Shown here in pieces: positions 45,675 through 55,135 of a stretch of DNA of 64,000 nt (position 1 is the stretch's first letter; every line of letters starts with the position of its first letter). This stretch comes from an uncultured Prevotella sp. (GTDB taxonomy: Bacteria; Bacteroidota; Bacteroidia; Bacteroidales; Bacteroidaceae). The notes beneath the pieces were generated by a model. It was not told the origin of the DNA. It worked only from the letters and a program-made list of their open reading frames with translations, and did no database searches. The stretch is taken from contig CALUGQ010000005.1 in the NCBI GenBank assembly GCA_944320235.1, forward strand, positions 62,001 to 126,000. The letters run 5' to 3'. A program made the translations under genes and the position numbers.

Positions 45675-46652
45675 TCAGTCTATGTCCCAGCCTATGGCGC
45701 TTGCTCCGAGCACGGCTGCCGTGGAGCCGTCGAGGCCGCTTACGAGGAACTTCGCCTTGCCGCGGAATATGGGCATGACGCTCTCGTCGTAGGCGCGGCG
45801 TACCGGCTCCATGATGAGGTCGCCCGCCTTGACCAGTCCGCCGAAGAATACGAATGCCTCGGGGCTGCAGAACGTGGCGAAGTCGGCGCACGCCTGTCCG
45901 AGCATGCGGCCCGTAAACTCATATATGTCCTTGGCCATTTGGTCGCCCTTGCCGGCGGCGATGCTTATGTCGAGCGACGTTATCTTGTCCGCGTCGAGCT
46001 CGCGCAGGAGCGAAGGGCGGTCGCTCCCGGAGAGCATCTCGCGCGCCGTGCGCGCCACGCCCGTGGCCGAGCAGTATGCTTCGAGGCAGCCGCTGCGGCC
46101 GCAGCCGCATGGCCTGCCGCCTTCGCGCACCATGATGACGTGCCCGAGTTCGCCGGCAAAGCCGTCGCTTCCGTATACCAGTTGCCCGTTTACCACTATG
46201 CCTGAGCCTACGCCCGTGCCGAGCGTGAGCATGATGAAGTTCTTCATCCCCTTGGCCACGCCGTAGGTCATCTCGCCGAGTGCCGCGGCCTTGGCGTCGT
46301 TTGTCAGCGCCACGGGTATGCCCAGGGCCTCGCTGAACATCGCGGCGAGCGGCACCACGCCCTTGGCCCAGGCGATGTTTGCCGCGCGCTCTATCGTCCC
46401 GCTGTAATAGTTGGCGTTGGGCGCGCCTATGCCCATGCCCTTTATGGTGGCGATGCCGCCCACCTGTTCGATTATTACCTGCAGCGCTTCGGCCGAGCTG
46501 CGCACGAAGTCTTCGGCGTTGGCGTAAGCCTGGGTCTTTATCGCCGTGCTGGCCTTGATGTATCCGTGGCTGTCAACGATGCCGAACACGGCGTTTGTGC
46601 CGCCGAGGTCGAGGCCTATCACATAGGGCTTTATTTTCTGTTGTGAGTCCAT
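45675..46652 (-). CDS. ROK family sugar kinase, probable glucokinase
   Basis: This 325-residue cytoplasmic kinase would phosphorylate glucose or a related hexose with ATP. The N-terminal phosphate-binding motif GLDLGGTNAVFG, the sugar-site ELGHVIM with the following zinc motif CGCGRSGCLE, and LTLGTGVGSGIV define the ROK family. Catalytic Asp lies in LTNDAKAAALGE. In Bacteroidetes the ROK protein of this size commonly acts as the glucokinase, but N-acetylmannosamine or other hexoses cannot be excluded from sequence alone. It has its own promoter and terminator and is divergent from the exporter gene. Confidence 0.9.
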   Translation of the reverse strand: MDSQQKIKPYVIGLDLGGTNAVFGIVDSHGYIKASTAIKTQAYANAEDFVRSSAEALQVIIEQVGGIATIKGMGIGAPNANYYSGTIERAANIAWAKGVVPLAAMFSEALGIPVALTNDAKAAALGEMTYGVAKGMKNFIMLTLGTGVGSGIVVNGQLVYGSDGFAGELGHVIMVREGGRPCGCGRSGCLEAYCSATGVARTAREMLSGSDRPSLLRELDADKITSLDISIAAGKGDQMAKDIYEFTGRMLGQACADFATFCSPEAFVFFGGLVKAGDLIMEPVRRAYDESVMPIFRGKAKFLVSGLDGSTAAVLGASAIGWDID

Positions 46653-46695
46653 GTAGTATGAATTTTTTTATTGTGAGTAATGTTTGTAGCGCAAG

Positions 46696-46726
46696 CAAAG
46701 TTATGCAAAAACCACGACAGGCCAAA
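46696..46726 (-). promoter_or_regulatory. Promoter of the ROK kinase gene
   Basis: TTTG, 19 nt, TAACTTTG on the minus strand matches the consensus fully and lies 44 nt upstream of the start codon. Confidence 0.8.
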
Positions 46727-46782
46727 CATTTAGTCTGAAAAACTTGCTCAATTCGGTTATTTTTAGCAATTTTGCATTCGTT

Positions 46783-47448
46783 ATGCCGTTTCCTATTCAT
46801 TTGGACATATTGAGCTTCATCTTCAAGGGCATCTTGATAGGGATGATTGCCTCCGCCCCGATGGGGCCGGTGGGCGTGCTCTGCGTGCAGCGCACGCTCA
46901 ACAAAGGGCGTTGGTACGGTTTCGTCACTGGCATCGGCGCAGCCGTCAGCGACATAATATATGCAGGGATAACCGGCTTGGGCATGAGCCTCGTGATGGA
47001 TTTCGTCAACAACCAGCAGAACAAGTTCTACTTGCAGATAGTCGGGAGCGTGCTGCTGCTGGCTTTCGGCGTTTACACTTACCGCACCGACCCTACGCGC
47101 AACATGCACCGGTCGGGCACGAAGAAAGGCTCGCTGCTCCACAACGGCGTCACGGCTTTCCTCGTGACGTTCTCCAACCCGCTCATAATCTTCCTCTTCC
47201 TTGCCAGCTACGCCCAGTTTGCCTTTGTGCTGCCCAACCATCCTTTCGAGATGTGCGTAGGCTTCCTCAGCATATTCGGCGGTGCCATGCTGTGGTGGTT
47301 TGGCCTTACGTGGCTCATAGACAAGGTGCGGGCAAAGTTCGACGACAACGGCATAAAGATAATCAACCAGGTGATAGGCGCCGTGGTGATGATCTGCTCG
47401 GTGGTCATGCTGCTCGGCACCGTCACCAATCTATACAGGTTTTTCTGA
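46783..47448 (+). CDS. LysE-type amino-acid exporter family membrane protein
   Basis: This 221-residue inner-membrane protein has about six hydrophobic segments and the LysE/RhtB-type N-terminal block ILIGMIASAPMGPVGVLCVQRTL in pieces. The start is placed at MPFPIHLD; an upstream in-frame extension is hydrophobic but starts at an alternative codon inside the presumed promoter area. Members of this family export amino acids or related solutes; the substrate is not evident. It is the first gene of a plus-strand run and ends 6 nt before the next gene. Confidence 0.85.
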   Translation: MPFPIHLDILSFIFKGILIGMIASAPMGPVGVLCVQRTLNKGRWYGFVTGIGAAVSDIIYAGITGLGMSLVMDFVNNQQNKFYLQIVGSVLLLAFGVYTYRTDPTRNMHRSGTKKGSLLHNGVTAFLVTFSNPLIIFLFLASYAQFAFVLPNHPFEMCVGFLSIFGGAMLWWFGLTWLIDKVRAKFDDNGIKIINQVIGAVVMICSVVMLLGTVTNLYRFF

Positions 47449-47454
47449 CAAATC

Positions 47455-47997
47455 ATGTTCATAGCTCAGCAACTCAGGAAGAAGAACATAGCCGAATACC
47501 TGCTGTATATGTGGCAGGTGGAAGACACGATAAGGGCATTCGGCTGCTCGCTCTCGCGCATAAGGCGCGAGTACATAGCCCGCTTTGACTACACCGACGA
47601 GCAGAAAGAGGAGGAGACCGACTGGTTTGGCAATCTCATAAGGATGATGAACGAGGAAGGTTGCCGCGAGAAAGGCCACTTGCAGATAAACAAAGTGGTG
47701 ATGCAACAGCTCGCCGAGTTGCACGCACAGCTGCTGCAAAGCCCGCGTTACCCGTTCTACAACAGCGAGTATTACAAGGTGTTGCCATTCATCGTGGAGC
47801 TTCGCAACCGCGGAGCGGACAAGGACGAGAACGAGGTGGAGACCTGCTTCAACTCCCTCTACGGCGTGATGATGCTGCGGCTCGCCAAGAAGCCGGTCAC
47901 ACCCGCCACCGAGCACGCCGTCAAGGAGATATCCACCCTGGTCGGGATGCTCAACGATTATTACCTGAAAGACCGCGAAGAGCCGCTTGAGTTCTGA
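47455..47997 (+). CDS. DUF4924 family protein
   Basis: This 180-residue soluble protein matches my memory of the Bacteroidales DUF4924 family, with MFIAQQLRKKNIAEYLLYMWQ in pieces and ETCFNSLYGVMMLRL. It is predicted to be all-alpha, without a signal peptide. Its function is unknown. It sits between the LysE-type gene and rfbD. Confidence 0.75.
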   Translation: MFIAQQLRKKNIAEYLLYMWQVEDTIRAFGCSLSRIRREYIARFDYTDEQKEEETDWFGNLIRMMNEEGCREKGHLQINKVVMQQLAELHAQLLQSPRYPFYNSEYYKVLPFIVELRNRGADKDENEVETCFNSLYGVMMLRLAKKPVTPATEHAVKEISTLVGMLNDYYLKDREEPLEF

Positions 47998-48049
47998 CGC
48001 GGCGGAATGTGAAATCACCCATATATAACGATAATAGCCATCATCAAGC

Positions 48050-48916
48050 ATGAACATACTTGTCACAGGCTGCAACGGGCAGCTGGGAAACGAGATTCAG
48101 CTGCTGCAGAAAGGCTATGCGCAGCACTCTTTCTTCAACACCGACGTGAAGCAGCTCGACATAACAGTGCAGTCGGCTGTGGATAAGTTTGTGGCCGAAA
48201 ACGAGATAGACTGCATCGTTAACTGCGCCGCATATACCGCAGTGGACCGAGCCGAGGGCGACAAAGAGCTGTGTACCACGCTCAACACCGTGGCCCCCGC
48301 CTACCTCGCCGCAGCAGTAGACAGGCGCGGAGGCTCTATGGTGCAGGTTTCGACAGACTACGTTTTCAACGGAACTGCCCACACGCCATACCGCGAGGAC
48401 GACACCCCGTCGCCCGACAGCGTGTACGGCAGCACCAAGCTGGCCGGCGAGCTGGCCGTGGCCAAGTTCTGCCGCCGCGCGATGATTGTGCGCACGGCGT
48501 GGCTTTATTCCACGTTCGGCAACAATTTCGTAAAGACGATGTTGCGACTTGGGCGCGAGAGACGGGAGCTGGGGGTGGTCTTCGACCAAGTGGGCACGCC
48601 CACATATGCCCGCGATTTGGCTGTGGCTATAATGACTGCCGTTGACAAAGGCATCACCCCGGGTGTCTACCACTTCTCGGATGAGGGTGTGTGCAGCTGG
48701 TTTGACTTTGCCAAGGCGGTGCATCGCATGGCCGGAATCACGACGTGCAGCGTGCGCCCCCTGCACACTTCGGAATACCCGACGCCTGCAAACCGCCCGC
48801 ACTACAGCGTGCTCGACAAGACAAAGATAAAGCAGACATACGGCATCGAGATACCCCACTGGGAGGATTCGCTTGCCGACTGCATGGAGACATTATTGAA
48901 AAAGGATAACGACTGA
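48050..48916 (+). CDS. rfbD: dTDP-4-dehydrorhamnose reductase
   Basis: RfbD (288 residues) performs the last step of dTDP-L-rhamnose synthesis with NAD(P)H. The nucleotide-binding ILVTGCNGQLGNEI and the catalytic YGSTKLAGE (YxxxK) are in place. VQVSTDYVFNGT supplies the catalytic Thr and Asp region. It is 52 nt after the DUF4924 gene and 9 nt before prfC. The first pathway enzyme gene, rfbA, is 10 kb away in this window, and rfbB and rfbC are not present, so the pathway genes are scattered. Confidence 0.95.
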   Translation: MNILVTGCNGQLGNEIQLLQKGYAQHSFFNTDVKQLDITVQSAVDKFVAENEIDCIVNCAAYTAVDRAEGDKELCTTLNTVAPAYLAAAVDRRGGSMVQVSTDYVFNGTAHTPYREDDTPSPDSVYGSTKLAGELAVAKFCRRAMIVRTAWLYSTFGNNFVKTMLRLGRERRELGVVFDQVGTPTYARDLAVAIMTAVDKGITPGVYHFSDEGVCSWFDFAKAVHRMAGITTCSVRPLHTSEYPTPANRPHYSVLDKTKIKQTYGIEIPHWEDSLADCMETLLKKDND

Positions 48917-48925
48917 AACCATTTT

Positions 48926-50494
48926 ATGAACCAAGAGATAGAGAGAAGGCGGACATTCGCCATAATTTCGCACCCCGACGCGGGCAAGACCACGCTGACG
49001 GAGAAGTTCCTGCTCTTCGGCGGACAGATACAAGTGGCCGGCGCGGTGAAGAGCAACAAGATACGAAAGACGGCAACTTCGGACTGGATGGACATCGAGA
49101 AGCAGCGCGGAATATCCGTTTCTACCTCGGTGATGGAGTTCGACTATGAAGGCTACAAGGTCAACATACTCGACACTCCCGGCCACCAGGACTTCGCCGA
49201 GGACACCTACCGCACGCTGACGGCCGTTGACTCGGCCATCATCGTGGTGGACAGCGCGAAGGGAGTGGAGACGCAGACGCGCAAGCTCATGACCGTTTGC
49301 CGCATGAGGAACACCCCCGTCATCATCTTCGTGAACAAGATGGACCGCGAAGGCCGCGACCCCTTCGACCTGCTCGACGAGCTTGAGAAGGAGCTTGAGA
49401 TAAAGGTGAGACCACTGTCGTGGCCCATCAACCAGGGGCAACGCTTCAAGGGCGTATATAATATATATGAAAGCAAGCTCGACCTCTTCACCCCCGACAA
49501 GCAGCGGGTGACCGACAAGGTGGAGGTAGACATTGCCGGCAGCGAGCTTGACGAGCGGGTGGGAGCCGCCGATGCGCAGAAACTGCGCGACGACCTGGAG
49601 CTGGTGGACGGCGTATACCCGGAGTTCAGCGTCGATGACTACCGCGCCGCCGAGGTGGCGCCGGTGTTCTTCGGCTCCGCGCTCAACAACTTCGGTGTGC
49701 AAGAGCTGCTCAACTGCTTCGTGGAGATTGCCCCCAGCCCGCGCCAGACCAAGGCCGAGGAGCGCATGGTAAGCCCCGAGGAGCCCAAGTTCACGGGCTT
49801 CATCTTCAAGATAACGGCCAACATCGACCCCAACCACCGCTCCTGCATAGCTTTCTGCAAGGTGTGCAGCGGCAAGTTCGTGCGCAACCAGCCCTACCTC
49901 CACGTGCGCCTGGGCAAGACGGTGCGCTTCTCTTCGCCCACGCAGTTCATGGCGCAGCGCAAGAGCACCATCGACGAGGCATACCCGGGCGACATCGTCG
50001 GCCTGCCCGACAACGGCATATTCAAGATTGGCGACACGCTCACCGAGGGAGAGCAGCTCCACTTCCGCGGCCTGCCGAGCTTCTCGCCGGAGATGTTCAA
50101 GTACATCGAGAACGACGACCCGATGAAGTCGAAGCAGCTGCAGAAAGGCATCGACCAGCTGATGGACGAGGGCGTGGCCCAGCTTTTCGTCAACCAGTTC
50201 AACGGGCGCAAGATAATCGGCACCGTAGGCCAGCTGCAGTTCGAGGTGATACAGTACCGGCTGGAGAACGAGTACAACGCCAAGTGCCGCTGGGAGCCTG
50301 TCCATCTGTACAAGGCTTGCTGGATAGAGAGCGACGACGAGGCCGAGCTGGAGAACTTCAAAAAGCGGAAATACCAGTACATGGCCAAGGACAAGGACGG
50401 TCGCGACGTGTTCCTGGCCGACAGCGGCTACGTGCTCAGCATGGCGCAGGAGGACTTCAAGCACATCAAGTTCCACTTCACCAGTGAGTTCTGA
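48926..50494 (+). CDS. prfC: Peptide chain release factor 3
   Basis: RF3 (522 residues) is the GTPase that recycles release factors 1 and 2 after termination. GTPase motifs are intact: [12 protein letters not shown] (G1), DTPGHQDF (G3) and NKMDREG (G4). The domain II and III segments and the RF3-specific C-terminal region ([16 protein letters not shown]) are full length. It probably shares a transcript with rfbD. Confidence 0.97.
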   Translation: MNQEIERRRTFAIISHPDAGKTTLTEKFLLFGGQIQVAGAVKSNKIRKTATSDWMDIEKQRGISVSTSVMEFDYEGYKVNILDTPGHQDFAEDTYRTLTAVDSAIIVVDSAKGVETQTRKLMTVCRMRNTPVIIFVNKMDREGRDPFDLLDELEKELEIKVRPLSWPINQGQRFKGVYNIYESKLDLFTPDKQRVTDKVEVDIAGSELDERVGAADAQKLRDDLELVDGVYPEFSVDDYRAAEVAPVFFGSALNNFGVQELLNCFVEIAPSPRQTKAEERMVSPEEPKFTGFIFKITANIDPNHRSCIAFCKVCSGKFVRNQPYLHVRLGKTVRFSSPTQFMAQRKSTIDEAYPGDIVGLPDNGIFKIGDTLTEGEQLHFRGLPSFSPEMFKYIENDDPMKSKQLQKGIDQLMDEGVAQLFVNQFNGRKIIGTVGQLQFEVIQYRLENEYNAKCRWEPVHLYKACWIESDDEAELENFKKRKYQYMAKDKDGRDVFLADSGYVLSMAQEDFKHIKFHFTSEF

Positions 50495-50542
50495 CGCCTC
50501 GGCTGCCTTGCTCCGCCGCCCTTGCCGGGCGCAGCTGCAGCG

Positions 50543-50557
50543 GTAAACAATGTTTAC
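50543..50557. repeat. Perfect palindrome GTAAACAATGTTTAC near array 7
   Basis: A perfect 7-1-7 inverted repeat lies 49 nt beyond prfC. A related half-site (TGTTTACA) is at 50722-50729 on the other side of array 7, so this array is flanked by both. Confidence 0.55.
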
Positions 50558-50594
50558 ATGACTCGCGTCGGGCTACACCAGCCGTCTCGCTGCT

Positions 50595-50682
50595 CAGCAG
50601 GAAGCGGCGTTTGGCAGTGCGAAACGGGGCGTTCAGCTGTGCAAGACAAGCCGTTTTGAGTGGCAAAAATGGCAGTTTTGTA
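50595..50682. repeat. 22-bp intergenic array, copy 7 (four units)
   Basis: Units begin at 50595, 50617, 50639 and 50661 with GCGGCGTTTG, GCGAAACGGGGC, CAAGCCGTTTTG and ATGGCAGTTTTG in the same phase. It lies in the 306-nt prfC-tsaC gap, which otherwise shows no gene. Confidence 0.75.
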
Positions 50683-50800
50683 ACCTGTTGACGCACAGGC
50701 GGTTGCGCTGCCGGGTGATAATGTTTACAAAATAGCGTCAGAAGTGCTGCTTGGCGGTACTGCAGACGATGCAAAAACCAAATTAATAAGTGACAAGAAA

Positions 50801-51370
50801 ATGACACAGGAAGAAGACATAAGGCGCGCCGTGGAGACGATGAAGGCCGGCGGCGTGATACTGTACCCAACCGATACCGTATGGGGGATAGGCTGCGATG
50901 CCACCAACCCCGAGGCCGTGGCCAAGGTGTATGCAATAAAGCAGCGCTCAGACTCGAAGGCCATGATATGCCTCGTAGACAGCGACGCGCGCCTGCAGCG
51001 CTACGTGCGCAATGTGCCGGAGGTGGCATGGCAGCTCATCGACTGCGCCGAGCGCCCGCTGACGGTCATCCTCGACGGGGCCACGGGGCTTGCGCCAAAC
51101 CTCCTTGCCGACGATGGCAGCGTGGCGCTGCGCATAACCAACGAGCCGTTCTCCAAGCAGCTGTGCTACCGCTTCCAGAAAGCCGTGGTCTCAACGTCGG
51201 CCAACATATCGGGCCAACCGGCGGCACAGAACTACCGCGACATCGCGCCCGAACTGCTTGAGGCGGTAGACTACGTGTGCTGGAGCCGCCGGCAGGAGCA
51301 CAAGCCCCACAAGCCGTCGAGCATCGTGAGGCTGAAGATGAACGGTGAGGTAGACATCATCAGGAAATGA
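50801..51370 (+). CDS. tsaC: L-threonylcarbamoyladenylate synthase (TsaC/YrdC family)
   Basis: TsaC (189 residues) makes threonylcarbamoyl-AMP for the t6A37 modification of tRNAs reading ANN codons. The core VILYPTDTVWGIGCDA, KQRSDSKAM and STSANISGQPAAQNY define the family. It is the short TsaC type without the Sua5 C-terminal domain. The start at MTQEEDIRRAV is preferred; an earlier in-frame GTG lies next to a repeat element. Its stop overlaps the ClC channel start by 4 nt (ATGA). Confidence 0.93.
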   Translation: MTQEEDIRRAVETMKAGGVILYPTDTVWGIGCDATNPEAVAKVYAIKQRSDSKAMICLVDSDARLQRYVRNVPEVAWQLIDCAERPLTVILDGATGLAPNLLADDGSVALRITNEPFSKQLCYRFQKAVVSTSANISGQPAAQNYRDIAPELLEAVDYVCWSRRQEHKPHKPSSIVRLKMNGEVDIIRK

Positions 51371-53175
51371 CAGGCGAGGCGATGGAAGCCGGTGGGCAGA
51401 CGGCTTTTCAGAGGCTGCTCGAATGGCGCGAGAAGCACATCAGCGAGAGGTCGTTCATTCTCTTCCTCGCGCTGGCGGTGGGCTTTTTCTGCGCTGTGGC
51501 GGCGTTCCTGCTGCATTGGATAATAGGGCAGATTGCCATGCTGCTGACAAGCTCGTTCAACGAGAAGACCGCCAACTGGCTCTACCTTGTCTATCCCGTT
51601 GCGGGCATCTACCTCACGGCCCTTTTCGTGAAATATGTCGTAAAAGACAACATAAGCCACGGAATCACGCGCATACTCTACGCCATCAGCAGCAAGCGCA
51701 GCCGGCTGCGCGGCCACAACTGCTGGTCGTCGGTGATAGCTTCGGCCATAACCATCGGTTTCGGTGGCTCGGTCGGAGCCGAGGCACCTATCGTGCTGAC
51801 AGGCTCGGCCATTGGGTCGAACCTCGGGAAGCTGTTCAAGATGGACAACAAGACGCTCATGCTGCTCGTTGGCTGCGGCGCGGCCGGAGCCATAGCGGGC
51901 ATATTCAAGGCACCGATCGCCGGGCTTGTGTTCACGCTCGAGGTGCTCATGATTGACCTCACGATGGCCTCGCTGCTGCCCATCCTCATATCTTGCGTTA
52001 CGGCCACGTGCTTCACTTACATCTTCAGCGGCTCCACGTCGCTGTTCACGTTCCAGCTTGATGCGCCGTGGACGGTGGAGCGCGTGCCAGCCAACATACT
52101 TCTGGGCATAGCCTGCGGCCTGGTGAGCCTCTACTTCATACGCGCCATGACGCTCTGCGAGGATATGTTTGCACGCTTCAAGGACAAGCCATATGTGAAG
52201 CTGGCCATAGGCGGCATCATGCTGAGCCTGCTTATCTTCATCTTCCCGTCGCTTTTCGGCGAGGGATACCATGACATCAACCTGCTACTCAATGGCTCGA
52301 CAGAGGCCGACTGGAACGGTATCATGCACAATTCGCTGTTCTCCGGCCACGGCAACCTGCTCGTGGTATACGTGTTCCTCGTGGTGCTGACAAAGGTGTT
52401 CGCCACGTCTGCCACCAATGGCGGAGGCGGTTGTGGCGGTACGTTCGCCCCGAGCCTGTTCGTGGGGTGCTTCGGCGGTTTCCTCTTTGCGCGGCTGTGG
52501 AATATGTACGAGGTTGGGGTATACTTGCCTGAGAAGAACTTTGCGCTGCTCGGCATGGCCGGGGTGATGTCGGGGGTGATGCACGCCCCGCTCACGGGCA
52601 TCTTCCTCATTGCCGAGATAACGGGCGGATACGCCCTCTTCCTGCCGCTGATGATAGTGAGCGTATGCTCGTACCTCACCATAAACATATTCGAGACCCA
52701 CAGCATATATGGCATGCGGCTGGCACGGCAGGGCAAGCTCATAACGCACCACACAGACCATGCCATACTCACACTGATGAGCCTCGACAGCGTGATTGAG
52801 CGTGAATACACGGCTGTAGCGCCCGACATGGAGCTTGGCACAATAGTCCACAAGATAAGCCGCAGCCGCAACATCTTCCTGCCGGTGCTCGACGCGGCCG
52901 GTAACCTGCTCGGGGAAATATACATAACGAAAATACGCCATGTGGTGTTCCGCACCGAGCTGTACCATCACTTCACTGCCAGCCAGCTCATGACATCGCC
53001 GGCGGCCACGCTCAGGGATGACGAGCCGATGACCGAAGTCATGAAGGTGTTTGACCGGACCCATGCCGACTGGCTGCCCGTGCTCGATGCCGACGGCCAC
53101 TTGAAGGGATATATCTCGCGGCAGCGTATGTACGGAATGTACCGCAAGATGGTGGCCGACATGAGCGAAGACTGA
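51367..53175 (+). CDS. ClC family chloride channel/antiporter with CBS domains
   Basis: This 602-residue inner-membrane protein would move chloride, possibly coupled to protons. The ClC signature segments are FGGSVGAEAPIVL, with the gating glutamate, and GGGGCGGTFAPSLFVG. The hydrophobic core runs to about residue 450. Two CBS domains (about 470-530 and 535-595, ending in WLPVLDADGHLKGYISR in pieces) form a regulatory module that may bind adenine nucleotides. It is translationally coupled to tsaC by an ATGA overlap. Transport mode (channel or exchanger) is not resolved. Confidence 0.92.
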   Translation: MTGEAMEAGGQTAFQRLLEWREKHISERSFILFLALAVGFFCAVAAFLLHWIIGQIAMLLTSSFNEKTANWLYLVYPVAGIYLTALFVKYVVKDNISHGITRILYAISSKRSRLRGHNCWSSVIASAITIGFGGSVGAEAPIVLTGSAIGSNLGKLFKMDNKTLMLLVGCGAAGAIAGIFKAPIAGLVFTLEVLMIDLTMASLLPILISCVTATCFTYIFSGSTSLFTFQLDAPWTVERVPANILLGIACGLVSLYFIRAMTLCEDMFARFKDKPYVKLAIGGIMLSLLIFIFPSLFGEGYHDINLLLNGSTEADWNGIMHNSLFSGHGNLLVVYVFLVVLTKVFATSATNGGGGCGGTFAPSLFVGCFGGFLFARLWNMYEVGVYLPEKNFALLGMAGVMSGVMHAPLTGIFLIAEITGGYALFLPLMIVSVCSYLTINIFETHSIYGMRLARQGKLITHHTDHAILTLMSLDSVIEREYTAVAPDMELGTIVHKISRSRNIFLPVLDAAGNLLGEIYITKIRHVVFRTELYHHFTASQLMTSPAATLRDDEPMTEVMKVFDRTHADWLPVLDADGHLKGYISRQRMYGMYRKMVADMSED

Positions 53176-53177
53176 TG

Positions 53178-53205
53178 AAAATTAAAAGTTAAAAATTAAA
53201 AGTTA
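53178..53205. repeat. 14-bp AT-rich tandem repeat after the ClC gene
   Basis: AAAATTAAAAGTTA occurs twice in exact tandem, followed by a partial third copy. Such stretches are common between Bacteroidetes genes. It may separate the ClC and fmt transcripts, but no terminator stem is visible. Confidence 0.55.
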
Positions 53206-53284
53206 AAAGTTGGCTGCGCCTTGCTTTGCCGTGCGTAGGGTAGCGGTGCGTGGCCGGCATTATGGCTATGACAGATATTGAGCA

Positions 53285-54265
53285 ATGGAGAAGCAAGACC
53301 TTAAAATAGTGTTCATGGGCACGCCGGAGTTTGCCGTAGAGACGCTGCGTGCCTTGGTTGAGGGCGGCTACAACGTAGTGGCCGTTGTTACGCAGCCCGA
53401 CAAGCCCGTAGGGCGCCACGGCAGCGTGCTCCAGCCGTCGGCGGTCAAGCAGTACGCCTTGGCGGCAGGCCTGCCGGTATTGCAGCCGGTGAAGATGAAA
53501 GACCCGGCGTTTGTCGATGAGTTGCGTTCATACGGTGCAAACCTGCAGGTGGTAGTGGCTTTCAGGATGCTGCCCGAAGTGGTGTGGGCAATGCCCAAGT
53601 ACGGCACGTTCAACGTACATGCCGCCCTGCTGCCGCAGTACCGCGGGGCTGCCCCCATAAACTGGGCGGTGATAAACGGTGAGACACGCACGGGCATAAG
53701 CACTTTCTTCCTCGACCACGACATCGACACGGGCCGCGTGATAATGCGCGAGCCGTTCGACATAAAGCCCGACTTTGATGCCGGTGATGTCTACGACGGG
53801 CTTATGCGCCTCGGCGCAGAGGTGTGCCTGCGCACTCTTGGCAAGATTGTCGAGGCCGATGGCCATCCTGAAGCCATTGCGCAGGATGAACTTTCGGCCG
53901 CTGGCGAGGTGCTTCACGCTGCCCCGAAGATATTCAAGGAAACGTGCATGATTGACTGGAAGAAGCCTGCCGAGGCTGTGCGCAACTTCATTCGCGGGCT
54001 GAGCCCGCACCCCGGGGCGTGGACAACGCTCGTAGCAGCCGACGGCAAACGCTCCGTGCTGAAGGTATATTCGGCCGAACCGGAGTTCGTAGGCTGTGAT
54101 TGCGAACCCGGCACGATGCTGCGTTGTGGGCGGCAACTGGGCATTGCTGCCGGTGGCGGCAAGGCTGTTGTCATCCGTGAGCTGCAGGCCGCCGGGAAGA
54201 GGCGAATGGCATCGGCCGACTTCCTGAACGGCATGAAGGACATAGAAAGCTGCCGGGCGGAATAA
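53285..54265 (+). CDS. fmt: Methionyl-tRNA formyltransferase
   Basis: Fmt (326 residues) formylates initiator Met-tRNA. The N-terminal VFMGTPEFAVETLRAL, the folate-site HAALLPQYRGAAPINWAVINGE in pieces with the catalytic Asn-His-Asp arrangement, and the C-terminal OB-type domain (about 205-325) are all present. It is full length. It precedes a small gene and rpe in the same direction. Confidence 0.97.
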   Translation: MEKQDLKIVFMGTPEFAVETLRALVEGGYNVVAVVTQPDKPVGRHGSVLQPSAVKQYALAAGLPVLQPVKMKDPAFVDELRSYGANLQVVVAFRMLPEVVWAMPKYGTFNVHAALLPQYRGAAPINWAVINGETRTGISTFFLDHDIDTGRVIMREPFDIKPDFDAGDVYDGLMRLGAEVCLRTLGKIVEADGHPEAIAQDELSAAGEVLHAAPKIFKETCMIDWKKPAEAVRNFIRGLSPHPGAWTTLVAADGKRSVLKVYSAEPEFVGCDCEPGTMLRCGRQLGIAAGGGKAVVIRELQAAGKRRMASADFLNGMKDIESCRAE

Positions 54266-54330
54266 ATAGTGGCTCTTGTACATAATAAATCATGGCTTCC
54301 GGCGTTTGTAAGATATAACAAACCAACAAG

Positions 54331-54337
54331 AAAGGAG
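54331..54337 (+). promoter_or_regulatory. Strong ribosome-binding site AAAGGAG of the 42-residue gene
   Basis: AAAGGAG with a 3-nt gap to ATG. Nearly all other starts in the window lack such a sequence, so this decides the start and supports translation of the small gene. Confidence 0.65.
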
Positions 54338-54340
54338 CCT

Positions 54341-54469
54341 ATGAAGTATTTTACACAAGAAGCACTCAATCCCAACGACTGCACGTTGGAACTGATTAAG
54401 AAGATAGCTTACACTTACAGAGTAATCAAAATGGCAGATGGCTCTGCTGCCTCTTTCTGCCTGAACTGA
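54341..54469 (+). CDS. Small conserved-looking protein of 42 residues between fmt and rpe
   Basis: The frame MKYFTQEALNPNDCTLELIKK... ends in SAASFCLN. It is preceded by AAAGGAG three nt before the ATG, a strong ribosome-binding site that is rare in this phylum. The next gene starts only 6 nt after its stop. I believe similar short peptides with an NPNxxTLxLIxxIAYTYR core sit at this locus in other Bacteroidales, but that is from memory. There is no signal or membrane segment. Function unknown. Confidence 0.7.
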   Translation: MKYFTQEALNPNDCTLELIKKIAYTYRVIKMADGSAASFCLN

Positions 54470-54475
54470 ACAGAC

Positions 54476-55135
54476 ATGGCAATGGTTTCACCGTCGCTGC
54501 TCGCGGCCGACTTCTTGCGGCTCGACAGCGAGATAGAGATGATAAACCGCAGTGAGGCCGACTGGCTTCACCTTGACGTGATGGACGGCGTGTTCGTGCC
54601 TAATATTTCGTTCGGCTTTCCCGTGATGGAAGCCGTGGCGCGAGCCTGCCGCAAGCCGCTCGACGTGCATTTCATGATTGTTCACCCCGAGAACTACATC
54701 CGCCAGACGGCGCGTCTCGGGGCGATGATGATGAACGTGCACTACGAGGCGTGTACGCATCTGCACCGCACCGTGCAGGAAATACACGATGCAGGCATGA
54801 AGGCGGGCGTAACGCTTAATCCTACAACACCTGTGGCAATGCTTGAGGACATCATCGGGCAGCTCGACATGGTGCTGCTGATGAGCGTGAACCCGGGCTT
54901 CGGCGGGCAGGACTTCATCGAAAACACCATAGCCAAGGTGGGCCGCCTGCGCAAGCTCATAGCCGAGAGCGGCTCTAACGCGCTCATCGAGGTGGACGGA
55001 GGGGTGCAGGCCGAGACAGCCCCGCGCCTCGTGGCGGCTGGTGTCGACGTGCTTGTAAGCGGCAGCTATGTGTTCAAGAGCTCCAGTCCGGAGCAGGCCA
55101 TCAGCAGTCTGCGCGCTCTCGGGCGTACAGTATGA
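54476..55135 (+). CDS. rpe: Ribulose-phosphate 3-epimerase
   Basis: Rpe (219 residues) interconverts ribulose 5-phosphate and xylulose 5-phosphate in the pentose phosphate pathway. The TIM-barrel motifs SLLAADFLRL, LHLDVMDGVFVPN and VNPGFGGQDF with the metal ligands are intact. An alternative Met two codons downstream is possible. It is the last gene of the fmt run. Confidence 0.96.
   Translation: MAMVSPSLLAADFLRLDSEIEMINRSEADWLHLDVMDGVFVPNISFGFPVMEAVARACRKPLDVHFMIVHPENYIRQTARLGAMMMNVHYEACTHLHRTVQEIHDAGMKAGVTLNPTTPVAMLEDIIGQLDMVLLMSVNPGFGGQDFIENTIAKVGRLRKLIAESGSNALIEVDGGVQAETAPRLVAAGVDVLVSGSYVFKSSSPEQAISSLRALGRTV

Noticed and set aside
48893..50476. 527-codon antisense frame across prfC
   Set aside because: It is a shadow of RF3; the GTPase motifs on the other strand identify the real gene.
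53178..53205. AT-rich tandem repeat as an origin or attachment site
   Set aside because: Such AAAATTAAAAGTTA stretches are ordinary between genes in this phylum; no boxes, integrase or symmetry support a special role.
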